64,000 bases of DNA from G965197555 sp965197555. GTDB lineage: Bacteria; Chloroflexota; Dehalococcoidia; Lucifugimonadales; UBA3495. Under the pieces are notes generated by a model. It worked only from the letters and a program-made list of their open reading frames with translations. It did not search any database and was not told where the DNA came from. Of this stretch, positions 8,613-16,918 are shown piece after piece; the first letter of the stretch is position 1, and every line of letters starts with the position of its first letter. Location of the stretch: positions 1,922,001-1,986,000 of the forward strand of contig OZ240213.1 of assembly GCA_965197555.1 (NCBI GenBank), in the 5' to 3' direction. The translations under genes were made by a program, and so were the position numbers.

Positions 8613-9415
8613 TCGCGCTGGAACAGGCGCGAAAGCACCTGGATACCCTGGGATTGAAACAGGCCGTCGAGGCCCTGGACAACTCCCTGGACGCCGCCGC
8701 CAGCAGAGAGCTGACCTACCCTGAGATGCTGGCCGACCTCCTGGGAGTGGAGGTGTCCGCCCGCAAGGAGCGCTATCTGGCTACCAAGACGAAAATGGCC
8801 CATCTGCCCTTCCAGCGCACCTTGGAGCAATTCGACTTCGCCTTCCAGCCCTCCATCGACGAGCGCCACGTCAGGGAACTGGCCGGTCTGGCCTTCGTCG
8901 CCGAGGCCAGCAACATCCTGCTGCTGGGTCCGCCCGGCGTGGGCAAGACCCATCTGGCCGTGGCTCTGGCCCTCAGGGCCATCGAGAACGGCCAGGGAGC
9001 CTACTTCGTCCGCGCCTACGACCTGATGGAGGACCTGAGAAAGGCGCGGATCGAGCACAACCTGGACCGGAGGATGCGAATTTACCTGTCGCCAAAAGTG
9101 CTGGTGGTGGACGAGTTCGGCATCTGGCCCTACGACCGGGAGGCGGCCACCGCCTTCTTCACGCTGGTGTCGGCCCGGTACGAGCGGGGCAGCATCATCC
9201 TGACATCGAACAAGGGTTTCGGCGAGTGGGGGGAACTGCTCGGCGACACGGTCATCGCCTCGGCGGTGCTGGACCGGCTGCTGCACCACAGCCACGTGCT
9301 CAACATCCGCGGGGAGAGCTTCAGGCTCAGGGAGAAACGCCAAGCGGGGCTCTTCCCTTCGCAACAGCATCTCGCCGCTTCGCCGGAGGAGGCCGGCGAC
9401 AACTACGCGGACTGA
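8609..9415 (+). CDS. istB: IS21 helper ATPase IstB
   Basis: This 268-residue AAA+ ATPase has Walker A GPPGVGKTHLA and Walker B VLVVDEFG, and resembles the DnaC/IstB family. It remodels target DNA and stimulates IstA. Its GTG start overlaps the istA stop. It is complete and has the normal family length. Confidence 0.92.
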   Translation: MIALEQARKHLDTLGLKQAVEALDNSLDAAASRELTYPEMLADLLGVEVSARKERYLATKTKMAHLPFQRTLEQFDFAFQPSIDERHVRELAGLAFVAEASNILLLGPPGVGKTHLAVALALRAIENGQGAYFVRAYDLMEDLRKARIEHNLDRRMRIYLSPKVLVVDEFGIWPYDREAATAFFTLVSARYERGSIILTSNKGFGEWGELLGDTVIASAVLDRLLHHSHVLNIRGESFRLREKRQAGLFPSQQHLAASPEEAGDNYAD

Positions 9416-9600
9416 CAAAGTCGCAGACCAAAACCAGGTGGGGCAATCTTAAGTTGCTACAAAAAGCGGCACGAGTGTGGAGGTAGCTCAGCCCTGAACC
9501 GGCGACCCCGAGGAACCAGACGGGTGGGTCAACTCCAACTTGCTACAAACTGGGCAATTCCAAGTTGCTATTGACACTCGGCAATGTAAGCAGGTGTGAT

Positions 9601-9681
9601 GTGAGTGAGAACGGCCCCACATGCATTTCGGTAATAAACATGAAGGGCGGAGTCGGGAAGACAACGATCGCTACGTTACTA
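9601..9681 (+). pseudogene. parA: parA, 5' part, before the MITE insertion
   Basis: From GTG 9601 the frame reads MSENGPTCISVINMKGGVGK TTIATLL, the deviant Walker A (KGGVGKTT) that defines ParA/MinD-type ATPases. It is interrupted at 9682 by a mobile element and its TA target site (9680-9681). Deleting 9682-11183 restores the frame as TLLGRHAASRRSLETLVVDL with no change, so the gene was intact before insertion. Confidence 0.85.
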
Positions 9682-9728
9682 AACTAAAGCCAAGGTGGGA
9701 TGTGCATTTAAGTGGCGATGATGATCAA

Positions 9729-10623
9729 CTAAACCAAAGCCAAGGTGGGATGTGCATTTACAATACATCGGTGATTGGGCTGGGATTCTCGCAGAAAGCC
9801 TTCGGCCTTTGATTGCAGGACGGTGCGGCAGCGGCCCTTGACCTCGTCTTTCCGGATGGACAGCCCGCAGAGGAAATTCCCGACCCTCTCCTTTACCAGG
9901 GCCTTGGTTCCCAAGCACAGGTTTCCGGTGGCTTCCTCTCTTGCCCAGCCCCAGATGGCCTCATCGGCGTTGAAGTCCGGGCTGTAGCCCGGCAGGTTCA
10001 TCAGCCGCAGCCCCAAGCCCGGCGTCCGCAGATACTCACGCACCGCTTCGCCGCGGTGCGCCGGCGCGTTGTCCCAAATCACGTTGAGCGGCCCGGAGTG
10101 CCTCTGCCGCAACCGCTCCAGGAAGGCAGCCGAGGTTCCGGAGTTGCTATTCCCCTCCAGGTCCATCCACTCCACCTCACCGGTCTCCAGGCACACTGCC
10201 GAGTAGTAGCTGGCCTTTTCGCCATAGCTCGGGCTGGTCGAGTCCACCAAGGCCGGCTCTCCCTTTAGCACCCATTTGCCTCTCAATTCGGCATCGGCCC
10301 GGAAATGGGCCTCGTCGGCGAAGAATATCTTCGCTCCCGTACGCCACGCCTCGTCCGACAGGGTGGCGTACTCCGCCACGAAGGCCTCCCGCTTCTGCTC
10401 ATCTGCCTTGACCAGACGCTTCTTGGGGCGCTTCAGGACAAACCCCAAGCGGTGCAGATAGTTCAGGCAAGTGCTGCGGCTCAGGCCAATGCCGAAACGC
10501 TTCGAGACAAACTGCCGCACCACTTTCCAGTTCCAGTTGGCCATTTCTATGCCCGACATCTCGGGCAACTCCTGCACTGCCCCCGTCAACTTCGCCTGTT
10601 GCGTCTCGCCAAGTGCGGGGGGG
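9729..10623 (-). CDS. IS630 transposase, catalytic frame (OrfB part)
   Basis: This frame carries the catalytic domain: Asp in IFFADEAHF, Asp in VIWDNAPAHRG and Glu in the ADEAIWGW segment, the DDE triad of IS630 transposases. It reads in the -1 frame relative to the N-terminal helix-turn-helix frame. The two meet at a run of seven C on the minus strand (10617-10623), so a full protein requires a frameshift there. The stop lies in the terminal repeat at 9729. Confidence 0.8.
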
Positions 10624-10966
10624 AACCCCCGGTCTGCTCGAATATCAAGGCTGCAGGCCCTCCCTCGCCGAAGGCGGCGGCCCATCTGCCGATGGTGTGA
10701 GCATCCCGGCCCAGTGCCTGGGCGGTGCCCGAGGCGGTCAGGCCCCGGCACAGGAGCCACAGTGCGTGCCACCGTTCTCTCTCCCGGGGTGTCGGCGCTA
10801 GGTACATCCTGCTGCGCACACTCGCCAAGTCCAACTGCCACCCCTCCAAGTCCGGCCTTATCCCCCTCATACCCATCACCATCCCCACTCAATCTGCTCC
10901 CAGTCCTGACGCTATGCCTCCCTGATTCTAGCCGACGCAAATGCGGGTTTCACCTTGGCTTTGGTT
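9732..10966. mobile_element. IS630-family insertion sequence inside the MITE
   Basis: About 1.24 kb with inverted ends beginning AACCAAAGCCAAGGTG, flanked by TA at 9730-9731 and 10967-10968. It encodes a DDE transposase on the minus strand in two overlapping frames. The close match between its ends and those of the MITE suggests this transposase type could have mobilised the MITE. Confidence 0.88.
10586..10870 (-). CDS. IS630 transposase, N-terminal helix-turn-helix frame (OrfA part)
   Basis: This frame encodes the DNA-binding segment of the transposase (RERERWHALWLLCRGLTASG, then TAQALGRDAHTIGRWAAAF). It overlaps the catalytic frame around a C7 run; a -1 slip there joins EQTGGSPP to ALGETQQAKL. 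Programmed -1 frameshifting on homopolymers is known for IS elements of this group. A simple indel mutation would look the same. Confidence 0.7.
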   Translation of the reverse strand: MRGIRPDLEGWQLDLASVRSRMYLAPTPRERERWHALWLLCRGLTASGTAQALGRDAHTIGRWAAAFGEGGPAALIFEQTGGSPPHLARRNRRS

Positions 10967-11183
10967 TAGTAGAGCGAAATCTTTGTAATGATGGGCAATT
11001 GGGTTGACGAGATTACCCGACCACGATTTGAAAGCGTAACCTGCGTGCAAGAACTTCCCATCATTTCTACGCTGTTGGTCTACTAGGTTGCGCCGGTGAA
11101 TCCCTCTCATCCGTACTTGGAGAATGACCCGGCTCCGTCGTCTGACCCTCACCATCTGCGCATTTCACCTTGGCTTTAGTTTA

Positions 11184-11942
11184 GGTCGTCATGCAGCTTC
11201 GAGACGGTCTCTTGAGACGCTCGTGGTTGACCTTGACCCTCAGGCCAACCTATCACAGGCGCTATTAGGATCGCATCGCTATAGACAGTTCCTAGACAAT
11301 CGGGCGCCATCTGTCGTTGAGGTATTCAGTGGTTATGCTCCACCATCTAGCAGCAATCCATCGCCGAGTCCGCTAAATGTGAATGACGTGGTCCAGAGGA
11401 TTAGCATTAACTTGGACCTCATTCCTTCGAGGTTCGACTTTTCGAACTACTTGGTTAATTCGATTGGAGCTAACCCGCGAGTCCTAGCCAGGCTAATTGC
11501 CGACAATTTTCAGGATAAGGACCTTGTAATCATCGATTGCTCACCCACCGAATCCATATTCACTCAGACTGCTTATCACGCCTCGCGCTACGTTCTCGTA
11601 CCCGTCAAGCCGGAGTTTTTGGCAACAATCGGATTCCCATTGCTGAGTCGCTCACTTGCAGACTTCAGAAACGCCAATCCGGGGCATGACATTAGTGTTG
11701 TTGGAGTTGTGGTCAACGACACTTCTGACTATCAGGCATACTCAACACCTGAAAAAGACGAGGCGTTCGGGGAGATACTCGAGGAGGCGGCGAACAACAG
11801 GTGGTATGTGTTCGAAAATTGGCTTATCTACTCCCGAGGTTTTCCTAAGGCCATGCGAAGTGCCAACCCTAACTGGCCGGGGAATGCTCCCAGCATATTC
11901 TCTCGTTTTGCTGACGAGCTTTTTGAGAGGCTGTCGTTATGA
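11184..11942 (+). pseudogene. parA: parA, 3' part, after the MITE insertion
   Basis: This is the remainder of the ParA ATPase: the switch segment VVDLDPQANLSQALLG, Walker B-like DLVIIDCSPTES, and a C-terminal half including VPVKPEFLATIGFPLL. With the 5' part it makes 279 residues, normal for plasmid or integrative-element partition ATPases. Its stop overlaps the ATG of the next gene (ATGA), so the two were co-translated. In its present state only a protein without the P-loop could be made from here. Confidence 0.85.
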
Positions 11943-12442
11943 CTGACTCGAAGCTCAAAAGGATTCTTCAGCCGATAGTCCAGGAGTATGGCTTGGGACC
12001 GGTTCTCAGCTCTTTGGGACAGATTGCAGAGGCACAGTCTGGCAGAGTTGAACAGTTCACGACATCAGGCGGCGAAATTGCCAATGGTCCCAAGCAAAAG
12101 AGGCCAACAAGCTCGGCGCCAGAGTATGTCGATAAGATGAATCTTCCGGTGGAGAAGGTCGCTGCGGTGTCTGAGCTTGCAAGGAGATATCAACAAAAGT
12201 TGTTCTTACCAACTTTCCGCGACATTTCCAGTTTCTGCGAAGAATACGAAATTCAAGTACCCGCATCCAATAGCCGTGCAAGCGCGATCCCCAGGATCTT
12301 CAAGTTCCTCGCAGAGTTGGAGCCCGGTGAGATTCAACAAATACTGGATGATGGGTGGTATTCTGGCCCATCAAGGTTGGGGCCAATTGCCGATGGGATC
12401 CGCAACTACAGCAGCGCTGTGCTTCAACCGCCTTCTGAATAA
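11939..12442 (+). CDS. ParA-linked partner protein, family unknown
   Basis: A 167-residue protein overlapping the parA stop by four bases. The first 40 residues look helical, residues 45-65 are polar and low in structure, and the C-terminal half holds a region (FLPTFRDISSFCEEYEIQVP, then SRASAIPRIFKFLAELEP) that could contain a helix-turn-helix. The position is that of a ParB-like centromere-binding partner, but I see no ParB motif. Base composition is more AT-rich than the core genes, consistent with transfer. Confidence 0.55.
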   Translation: MTDSKLKRILQPIVQEYGLGPVLSSLGQIAEAQSGRVEQFTTSGGEIANGPKQKRPTSSAPEYVDKMNLPVEKVAAVSELARRYQQKLFLPTFRDISSFCEEYEIQVPASNSRASAIPRIFKFLAELEPGEIQQILDDGWYSGPSRLGPIADGIRNYSSAVLQPPSE

Positions 12443-12677
12443 CTTCGCGGAAGGCCCCTAATAAGCTGCCGACACTCTATGGATGCCCGAGACTTCCAAT
12501 CAGAAACCTTCTACTGTCCGGGACAACTCAGCTTTTTTCCGAGGCATGAAACCGCTGAAGGCGGAAGGCTACCACCTATTAACGAGCATATAACCGGCGA
12601 CTTCTGCATTTATTGCGCACGCTAGGAGGGCCGACGAATGAATACCGCGGCAATCATTTTCCGTCGGGCCGGAGAGC

Positions 12678-12947
12678 CTAGAACTGGCTGACGATCAGCG
12701 CCGTTCCTGCGCTGGTAAAGGCCAGGACTGCGTAGAAGGCCCTCTCGCGGCAACTCAACTTGAACGTTTGTGATACCAGGCCTGTGGTGATGCTGATTGC
12801 ACCCAAGACCACGACAGCCCACTTGCTGACATCTGTTTCCAACAGCATTCCAGCCCTCCAGGACTTAGACTCGGCCAATTGTCGCAGGTATATTCCAAGA
12901 GAGGGTTCTGAGGTCGCAAATTCACCGTTAGTCGCCATCGCTATCAC
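12678..12947 (-). CDS. Small two-helix membrane protein, function unknown
   Basis: The protein has 89 residues from GTG 12947 (or 85 from ATG 12938/12935). Residues 41-65 (VSKWAVVVLGAISITTGLVS) and 69-89 (RAFYAVLAFTSAGTALIVSQ) form two likely membrane helices; the N-terminus is cytosolic in character. The start overlaps the stop of the upstream recombinase fragment by one base (TAGTG), suggesting coupling. No family is recognised. Confidence 0.4.
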   Translation of the reverse strand: MIAMATNGEFATSEPSLGIYLRQLAESKSWRAGMLLETDVSKWAVVVLGAISITTGLVSQTFKLSCRERAFYAVLAFTSAGTALIVSQF

Positions 12948-13387
12948 TAACTCCTAGCGCCCTCGCGGCGTTTTTGATGCTCTCTCGCCCCATCTCCTCT
13001 TCCTCGACAACACCTCTCTTTCGGCTGCGTTACTTTGGAGACTGGGTTGACCGAGGTGAGCTCCCAGTCGACCATCCAAGCAAACCATGCATGTAGAGCA
13101 CGCCAACGGGTGTGGATGCTGGCGACGGCCAAGCCCCGGAGCTTCATGTCCTCCAGGTGCCCCATGATGTCGAAGAGCGTAACGTCTTCGGGCAACATGG
13201 AGTGGTCGTTGGCTTCCAAGTAACGCAAGAAGAGCCCGATCTCCTTGCGTTTGTGCTTCAGAGTCGATTCAGTGGAGCCTTCGATGCTGTGATATTGCAG
13301 GTGGGCGGTGAGTAATTTATATAGGCTCTGGTTCACTGCCAAAGCTGAGCTAGCTTTGGCCCCGAATATAGGCGCTAGTTCACGCAT
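12947..13387 (-). pseudogene. Truncated tyrosine recombinase (integrase), N-terminal domain only
   Basis: Residues 20-120 match the SAM-like core-binding domain of phage-type integrases (TLKHKRKEIGLFLRYLE, GHLEDMKLRGLAVASIHTRW, RALHAWFAWMV, NPVSKVTQPKE). The catalytic domain with its R-H-R-Y residues is missing: after TQPKER the sequence turns into a basic, unrelated tail. The gene starts 37 bases beyond the 3' end of tRNA-Met and reads away from it, the standard position of an island integrase next to its attachment site. Confidence 0.7.
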
Positions 13388-13424
13388 CCCTTTTTTGCCA
13401 GCCGAGACGCCTGACCTAGATACG

Positions 13425-13499
13425 TGGTGGCAACGACTGGATTCGAACCAGTGACCTAGCGCTTATGAAGCGCCCGCTCTGCCGCTGAGCTACGTTGCC
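13425..13499 (-). tRNA. tRNA-Met (CAT), elongator type
   Basis: On the minus strand the acceptor GGCAACG pairs with CGTTGCC, followed by discriminator A and an encoded CCA. The D arm (GCTC ... GAGC), an anticodon arm GGCGC-TTCATAA-GCGCT with anticodon CAT, and a T arm ACTGG-TTCGAAT-CCAGT are complete. The paired first base (G1-C72) rules out the initiator, and the body resembles elongator tRNA-Met. Its 3' end borders the accessory region and probably formed the attachment site. Confidence 0.93.
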
Positions 13500-13549
13500 A
13501 CCCAAGGGACACGCCGGCCAGCCGCCTGGCGTCGCCCCTTCACTGTCCA

Positions 13550-13579
13550 ATGGTATTATTCGCTTTGAGCCAGTGTCAA
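13550..13579 (-). promoter_or_regulatory. Promoter of tRNA-Met
   Basis: On the minus strand a perfect -35 TTGACA (13574-13579) and a weaker -10 TACCAT (13550-13555) are separated by 18 bases, about 50 bases upstream of the tRNA. Confidence 0.55.
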
Positions 13580-13681
13580 TTAGCTCGGATCGGGCCTGGC
13601 GGGCTGTACAAAACTCCTTTTCCTGTTGGCGCTTCCCCAACATTGCCCCGCGCTTAGCCCAGGTAATATCATGAAGCGGCT

Positions 13682-14068
13682 ATGAACGAGGAGCCGACTG
13701 GGCCGGACCCTACCGATGGTTCGTCCGACGTTGTGGTGGAGGGTGTTGCTTCCCGAATGGCCGAGGGTGTGCGGCAACTGGCGTCGCGGCTGCGGCCATT
13801 CCCGCCCTTCCTGAACATGATATCCGTTCAGGCGATAGAGCTGGACCCCGTGGCGGGCCACGGCGAGGACCGGGGATGCGTGGTGGTGCTGCCCGACGGG
13901 GAGATATGCGAGCTGGACCTGAGGGTGATGCCGAGCTTCGAAGAAATTGACGAAGTGGAGCAGGTAGAAGAGTTCCGAGAGCTCGAACTGTCCGCCACCG
14001 AGTATATCCAGTACGCGGCCAACGCCATTCGTGCCCTACACCAAGAGTTGCGCAGACGGGGTCAGTAG
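13682..14068 (+). CDS. Conserved-looking small acidic protein, function unknown
   Basis: The protein has 128 residues. The middle (GCVVVLPDGEICELDLRVMP) is compact and followed by a glutamate-rich helix (SFEEIDEVEQVEEFRELELS) and a basic C-terminus. No signal peptide, membrane helix or known motif is visible. It is the first gene on the core side of the tRNA and is divergent to it. Start ATG 13682 lacks a clear ribosome-binding site, so a downstream start is possible. Confidence 0.5.
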   Translation: MNEEPTGPDPTDGSSDVVVEGVASRMAEGVRQLASRLRPFPPFLNMISVQAIELDPVAGHGEDRGCVVVLPDGEICELDLRVMPSFEEIDEVEQVEEFRELELSATEYIQYAANAIRALHQELRRRGQ

Positions 14069-14088
14069 CTCTGGCTTTTCTCCGCCTG

Positions 14089-14826
14089 CTATCGATGCAA
14101 CCACGTGCGGGTCTGTCGTACCGCCCACCCCCATCGAGGGGCCATCCAAGCATAGTTATCCAACATGTCCTGTAGCCGGAGCGTGCCGCCTTGGCGCAGA
14201 GGTTGGCCATGGCCTACGCAAGCAACTTCGAACTGCAAACTGCTGAGCCGCTCTACGGATGCCCTGTAGTCTCGAAAATTGGTTCCTGGGAATGGGACCG
14301 GGCGCCGGAAGCAGCGCCCGTCGGACAATAGGGTATCACCTGTAAACAACACCCCGTGCTGGGCGGCATAGAGGCAGATGCTGCCGGGGGTGTGCCCCGG
14401 GGTGTGGATCACTTGCAGCCCGCCCAGGACTGGGATCGTTTCCCCATCTTCGACCAGCCTTTGGACCGGGATACTGTGGAGGAAGGGCACATTCCAGCCC
14501 AAGGATAGTGGCTGGCCCGGATAGTGTAGCACTGGGGAGGCGTGGCGCCGGGAACTGAGAGTGTCATTGGGGTGGGCTGTTATCACCGCGCCGGTGTCCC
14601 GGCGCAGCCTTTCGATGGGACCGGTATGGTCGGGGTGGCTGTGGGTCAGGACGACTTGCTCGAGCCGGTGTGGACTTATGCCAATTTCCTGGATGTAGCG
14701 GAGGAGCTTATTGGCGTCACCGGGAACGCCAGCGTCGATCAGCGTCAACCGGTCTTTGTCCACCAGTAAATAAGCGTTGCTCCAACGCAGCCCGGGTACC
14801 TGGTGGATGCCGGGGTGTATCTCCAC
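14089..14826 (-). CDS. MBL-fold metallo-hydrolase
   Basis: This 245-residue protein has the metallo-beta-lactamase fold signature HSHPDH (H62, H64, D66, H67), a later HTPGHTPGS (third histidine), FTGDTLL (bridging aspartate) and CVGHGQPL (last histidine), so both metal sites are complete. Length and motifs match the glyoxalase II-like hydrolase group, but no substrate can be assigned. It lies directly downstream of the RNase HI-MoaC gene (six-base gap) at the end of a minus-strand cluster. Confidence 0.85.
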   Translation of the reverse strand: MEIHPGIHQVPGLRWSNAYLLVDKDRLTLIDAGVPGDANKLLRYIQEIGISPHRLEQVVLTHSHPDHTGPIERLRRDTGAVITAHPNDTLSSRRHASPVLHYPGQPLSLGWNVPFLHSIPVQRLVEDGETIPVLGGLQVIHTPGHTPGSICLYAAQHGVLFTGDTLLSDGRCFRRPVPFPGTNFRDYRASVERLSSLQFEVACVGHGQPLRQGGTLRLQDMLDNYAWMAPRWGWAVRQTRTWLHR

Positions 14827-14832
14827 CGGAGA

Positions 14833-15738
14833 TCACTCCTCGAGGCTGATGTCCCCGCTCTGCCCACCACTCTTGCGGAGCAGTCGTATGCCTTCGATGC
14901 GGATGCCGCGGTCCACAGACTTGCACATGTCGTATACCGTAAGGGCTGCCACCGACACCGCCGTCAATGCTTCCATCTCTACGCCTGTTTTGGCCGAGGT
15001 ACTGGCGGTGGCCCTAACGTTGATTCTATTATCGACGTCGTCCAGCTCCAGCTCGACGTCGACCCGGTTCAGCGGCAGCGGATGGCACAAAGGGATCAGC
15101 TCGGCGGTTCGCTTGGCCCCCATAATTCCCGCCAATTGAGCGATGGTCAGAACATCGCCCTTTTTCATGAGGCCCTCTTTGATCAACTGCAAGGTCTCCG
15201 GTTGGACCGACAAATAGCCTCCGGCCGCAGCTTCCCGTTCGGTGGTCGGCTTCCAACCAACGTCCACCATTTTGGCCCGGCCTTGCTCGTCCAAGTGGGT
15301 CAGAGAGGTTTGGGCCGGCTTCTCGCTGGACTTTACTGGATCTCTCATAGCCGAGAAAGCCAGCCGGTCTGCTTCTTCATTCCATTGGTTGCCATCGTGA
15401 CCTCTCACCCACTGCCATGTGACATTGCGTTGGGAAACAAGGGAGTCCAACTGCTCCCACAGGTCCTGGTTGACCCGCCGTTTCCAGTTGCGGGTCATGG
15501 TATTGACCAAGTACTCGCTGTCGCTGTAAAGAGCCACCGGGGTGCCGGCCGGCACGGCCTCCAACCCCTTGATGGCTGCGGTGAGCTCCATGCGGTTGTT
15601 GGTGGTGCCAGGATCGTGTCCGGACAGCCGAAGCGGTTCAGCCTGCGCCCGCAGCACAACCGCACCCCAGCCGCCGGGTCCGGGGTTGGTCAGGCAGGAG
15701 CCATCGGTGTAGATGGTGATTTCAGCGGCATTTTGCAA
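14833..15738 (-). CDS. rnhA-moaC: RNase HI-MoaC fusion protein
   Basis: One uninterrupted frame of 301 residues joins two enzymes. Residues 5-133 are RNase HI: YTDGS (D12), ME (E51), YSDSEY (D73), WVRGHDGN and EEADRLA (D124) give the full catalytic set for degrading RNA in RNA-DNA hybrids. Residues 145-301 are MoaC, which completes cyclic pyranopterin monophosphate for molybdenum cofactor: LTHLDEQGRAKMVDVG, LCHPLPL, GVEMEALTAVSVAALTVYDM followed by CKSVD. A ten-residue linker joins them. moaA lies just upstream, so the MoaC half fits its context; the RNase half is unexpected. Confidence 0.92.
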   Translation of the reverse strand: MQNAAEITIYTDGSCLTNPGPGGWGAVVLRAQAEPLRLSGHDPGTTNNRMELTAAIKGLEAVPAGTPVALYSDSEYLVNTMTRNWKRRVNQDLWEQLDSLVSQRNVTWQWVRGHDGNQWNEEADRLAFSAMRDPVKSSEKPAQTSLTHLDEQGRAKMVDVGWKPTTEREAAAGGYLSVQPETLQLIKEGLMKKGDVLTIAQLAGIMGAKRTAELIPLCHPLPLNRVDVELELDDVDNRINVRATASTSAKTGVEMEALTAVSVAALTVYDMCKSVDRGIRIEGIRLLRKSGGQSGDISLEE

Positions 15739-15878
15739 ATTTACTTGTCGACCTTATCGCCTATTTGTCCTCTGGGTCTGCAATAGAACTTGGGAACAAC
15801 CTCTTCCTGGAACTTAGTGTTGTAACCCAAATCCCGAACGAGCTTGGAGAATTCGCGTAAGTTGATGCCCGACCGCGT

Positions 15879-16877
15879 TTACCCCCCGATCTGGTACATC
15901 TCTATCTTCCGCGCTTGGTTCTGCAGGGGGGCTAGTTGGGTCCGCTCCTCGGAATAGCGGTCAACTCGTCGGCCCCACACGCGGGCAATCAAGTCCCGGA
16001 GCTCGCTGTCGCTGGAGCCAGCCCGCAATGGGTCCCGCAAGCTCAGGCCGTTGTGGGCGAACAAGCAAGTGAATATCTTGCCGTCGGTGGAAAGCCGGGC
16101 GCGAGTGCAATCGCCGCAGAAGGGCTGGCTCACTGAGGCGATGACTCCGATCTCACCTTCTCCATCGACGTAGCGGTACCGTGACGCCACTTCTCCGGAG
16201 TAATTGCTTTCCAGTGGTTCCAGGGGCAACTCTGCGTTGATACGGCTGATAATCTCTTCGGCGGATACCACCTCGTCCCATTTCCATCCATTGCGGTTGC
16301 CCACGTCCATGTACTCGATGAACCGGACGATGTGTCCGGTGCCTTTGAAGCGGCGGGCTAAGTCCACAAGGGTATGGTCGTTGATACCCCGCTGTACCAC
16401 AGCATTGATCTTGATGGGGGCCAGGCCAACTTCGGCGGCACGCCGGATCCCGTGAAGCACCCGGGTGGTGCCGAATCCCCGCCCGTTCATGTGCTTGAAC
16501 ACTTCGTCGTCCAAGCTGTCAAGGCTTACTGTCACCCGGTTGAGCCCTGCGTCTTTCAAAGGCTGGGCCATCTGGGCCAGCAGGAATCCGTTGGTGGTCA
16601 ATGTGAGGTCGTCCAACTCCTGAATGTCGGACAACATCTCCACCAACTTGGGGAGGTCGGTGCGCAGCAGGGGTTCGCCGCCGGTGATCCTCACCTTATT
16701 GACCCCGAGCTCGACGAAAATACGGGTCAGCCGGGCGACCTCTTCGAAGCTCAGAATCTCCCCTTTGGGCAGAAACTGATAGCTCTCGCCGAAAATCTCG
16801 GCGGGCATGCAGTAAGGACACCGGAAGTTGCACCGGTCAGTCACGGAAATGCGCAGGTCTCGCATCGACCTGCCCAA
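15879..16877 (-). CDS. moaA: GTP 3',8-cyclase MoaA
   Basis: This 332-residue radical SAM enzyme performs the first step of molybdenum cofactor synthesis, with MoaC. The SAM cluster cysteines are C16, C20 and C23 (DRCNFRCPYC), followed by the GGEPLLR loop. The second cluster cysteines are C254, C257 and C271 (FCGDCTRARLS ... FTC). The protein ends in Gly-Gly, as MoaA does. It is separated from the RNase HI-MoaC gene by about 140 bases and reads in the same direction. Confidence 0.95.
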   Translation of the reverse strand: MGRSMRDLRISVTDRCNFRCPYCMPAEIFGESYQFLPKGEILSFEEVARLTRIFVELGVNKVRITGGEPLLRTDLPKLVEMLSDIQELDDLTLTTNGFLLAQMAQPLKDAGLNRVTVSLDSLDDEVFKHMNGRGFGTTRVLHGIRRAAEVGLAPIKINAVVQRGINDHTLVDLARRFKGTGHIVRFIEYMDVGNRNGWKWDEVVSAEEIISRINAELPLEPLESNYSGEVASRYRYVDGEGEIGVIASVSQPFCGDCTRARLSTDGKIFTCLFAHNGLSLRDPLRAGSSDSELRDLIARVWGRRVDRYSEERTQLAPLQNQARKIEMYQIGG

Positions 16878-16918
16878 TTTGTCTAAGATCGTTGGTTGCC
16901 TTGTTTTAATTGAAACTG

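Larger units (their letters stand above)
7273..9576 (+). mobile_element. IS21-family insertion sequence, intact
   Basis: About 2.3 kb bounded by related ends starting TGTTAGTAGCAAG (left) and, inverted, TGTCAATAGCAAC (right). Each end carries further internal repeats of TAGCAAG and a shared TGACCCACCCG, the multiple-terminal-repeat design of IS21. It encodes overlapping istA and istB in complete frames. No target duplication is seen: the left flank ends in GACCAG and the right begins CTCGGC, so the locus was rearranged after insertion or the ends belong to different events. Confidence 0.85.
9682..11181. mobile_element. MITE with IS630-like ends, itself interrupted
   Basis: Terminal inverted repeats begin AACTAAAGCCAAGGTG at both ends and are flanked by TA at 9680-9681 and 11182-11183, the target duplication of the IS630/Tc1 group. 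Without the inner IS630 copy the element is about 263 bases and has no convincing gene, hence a non-autonomous MITE. Its ends differ from those of the inner element by one base in the first 16 (AACT versus AACC). Confidence 0.85.
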
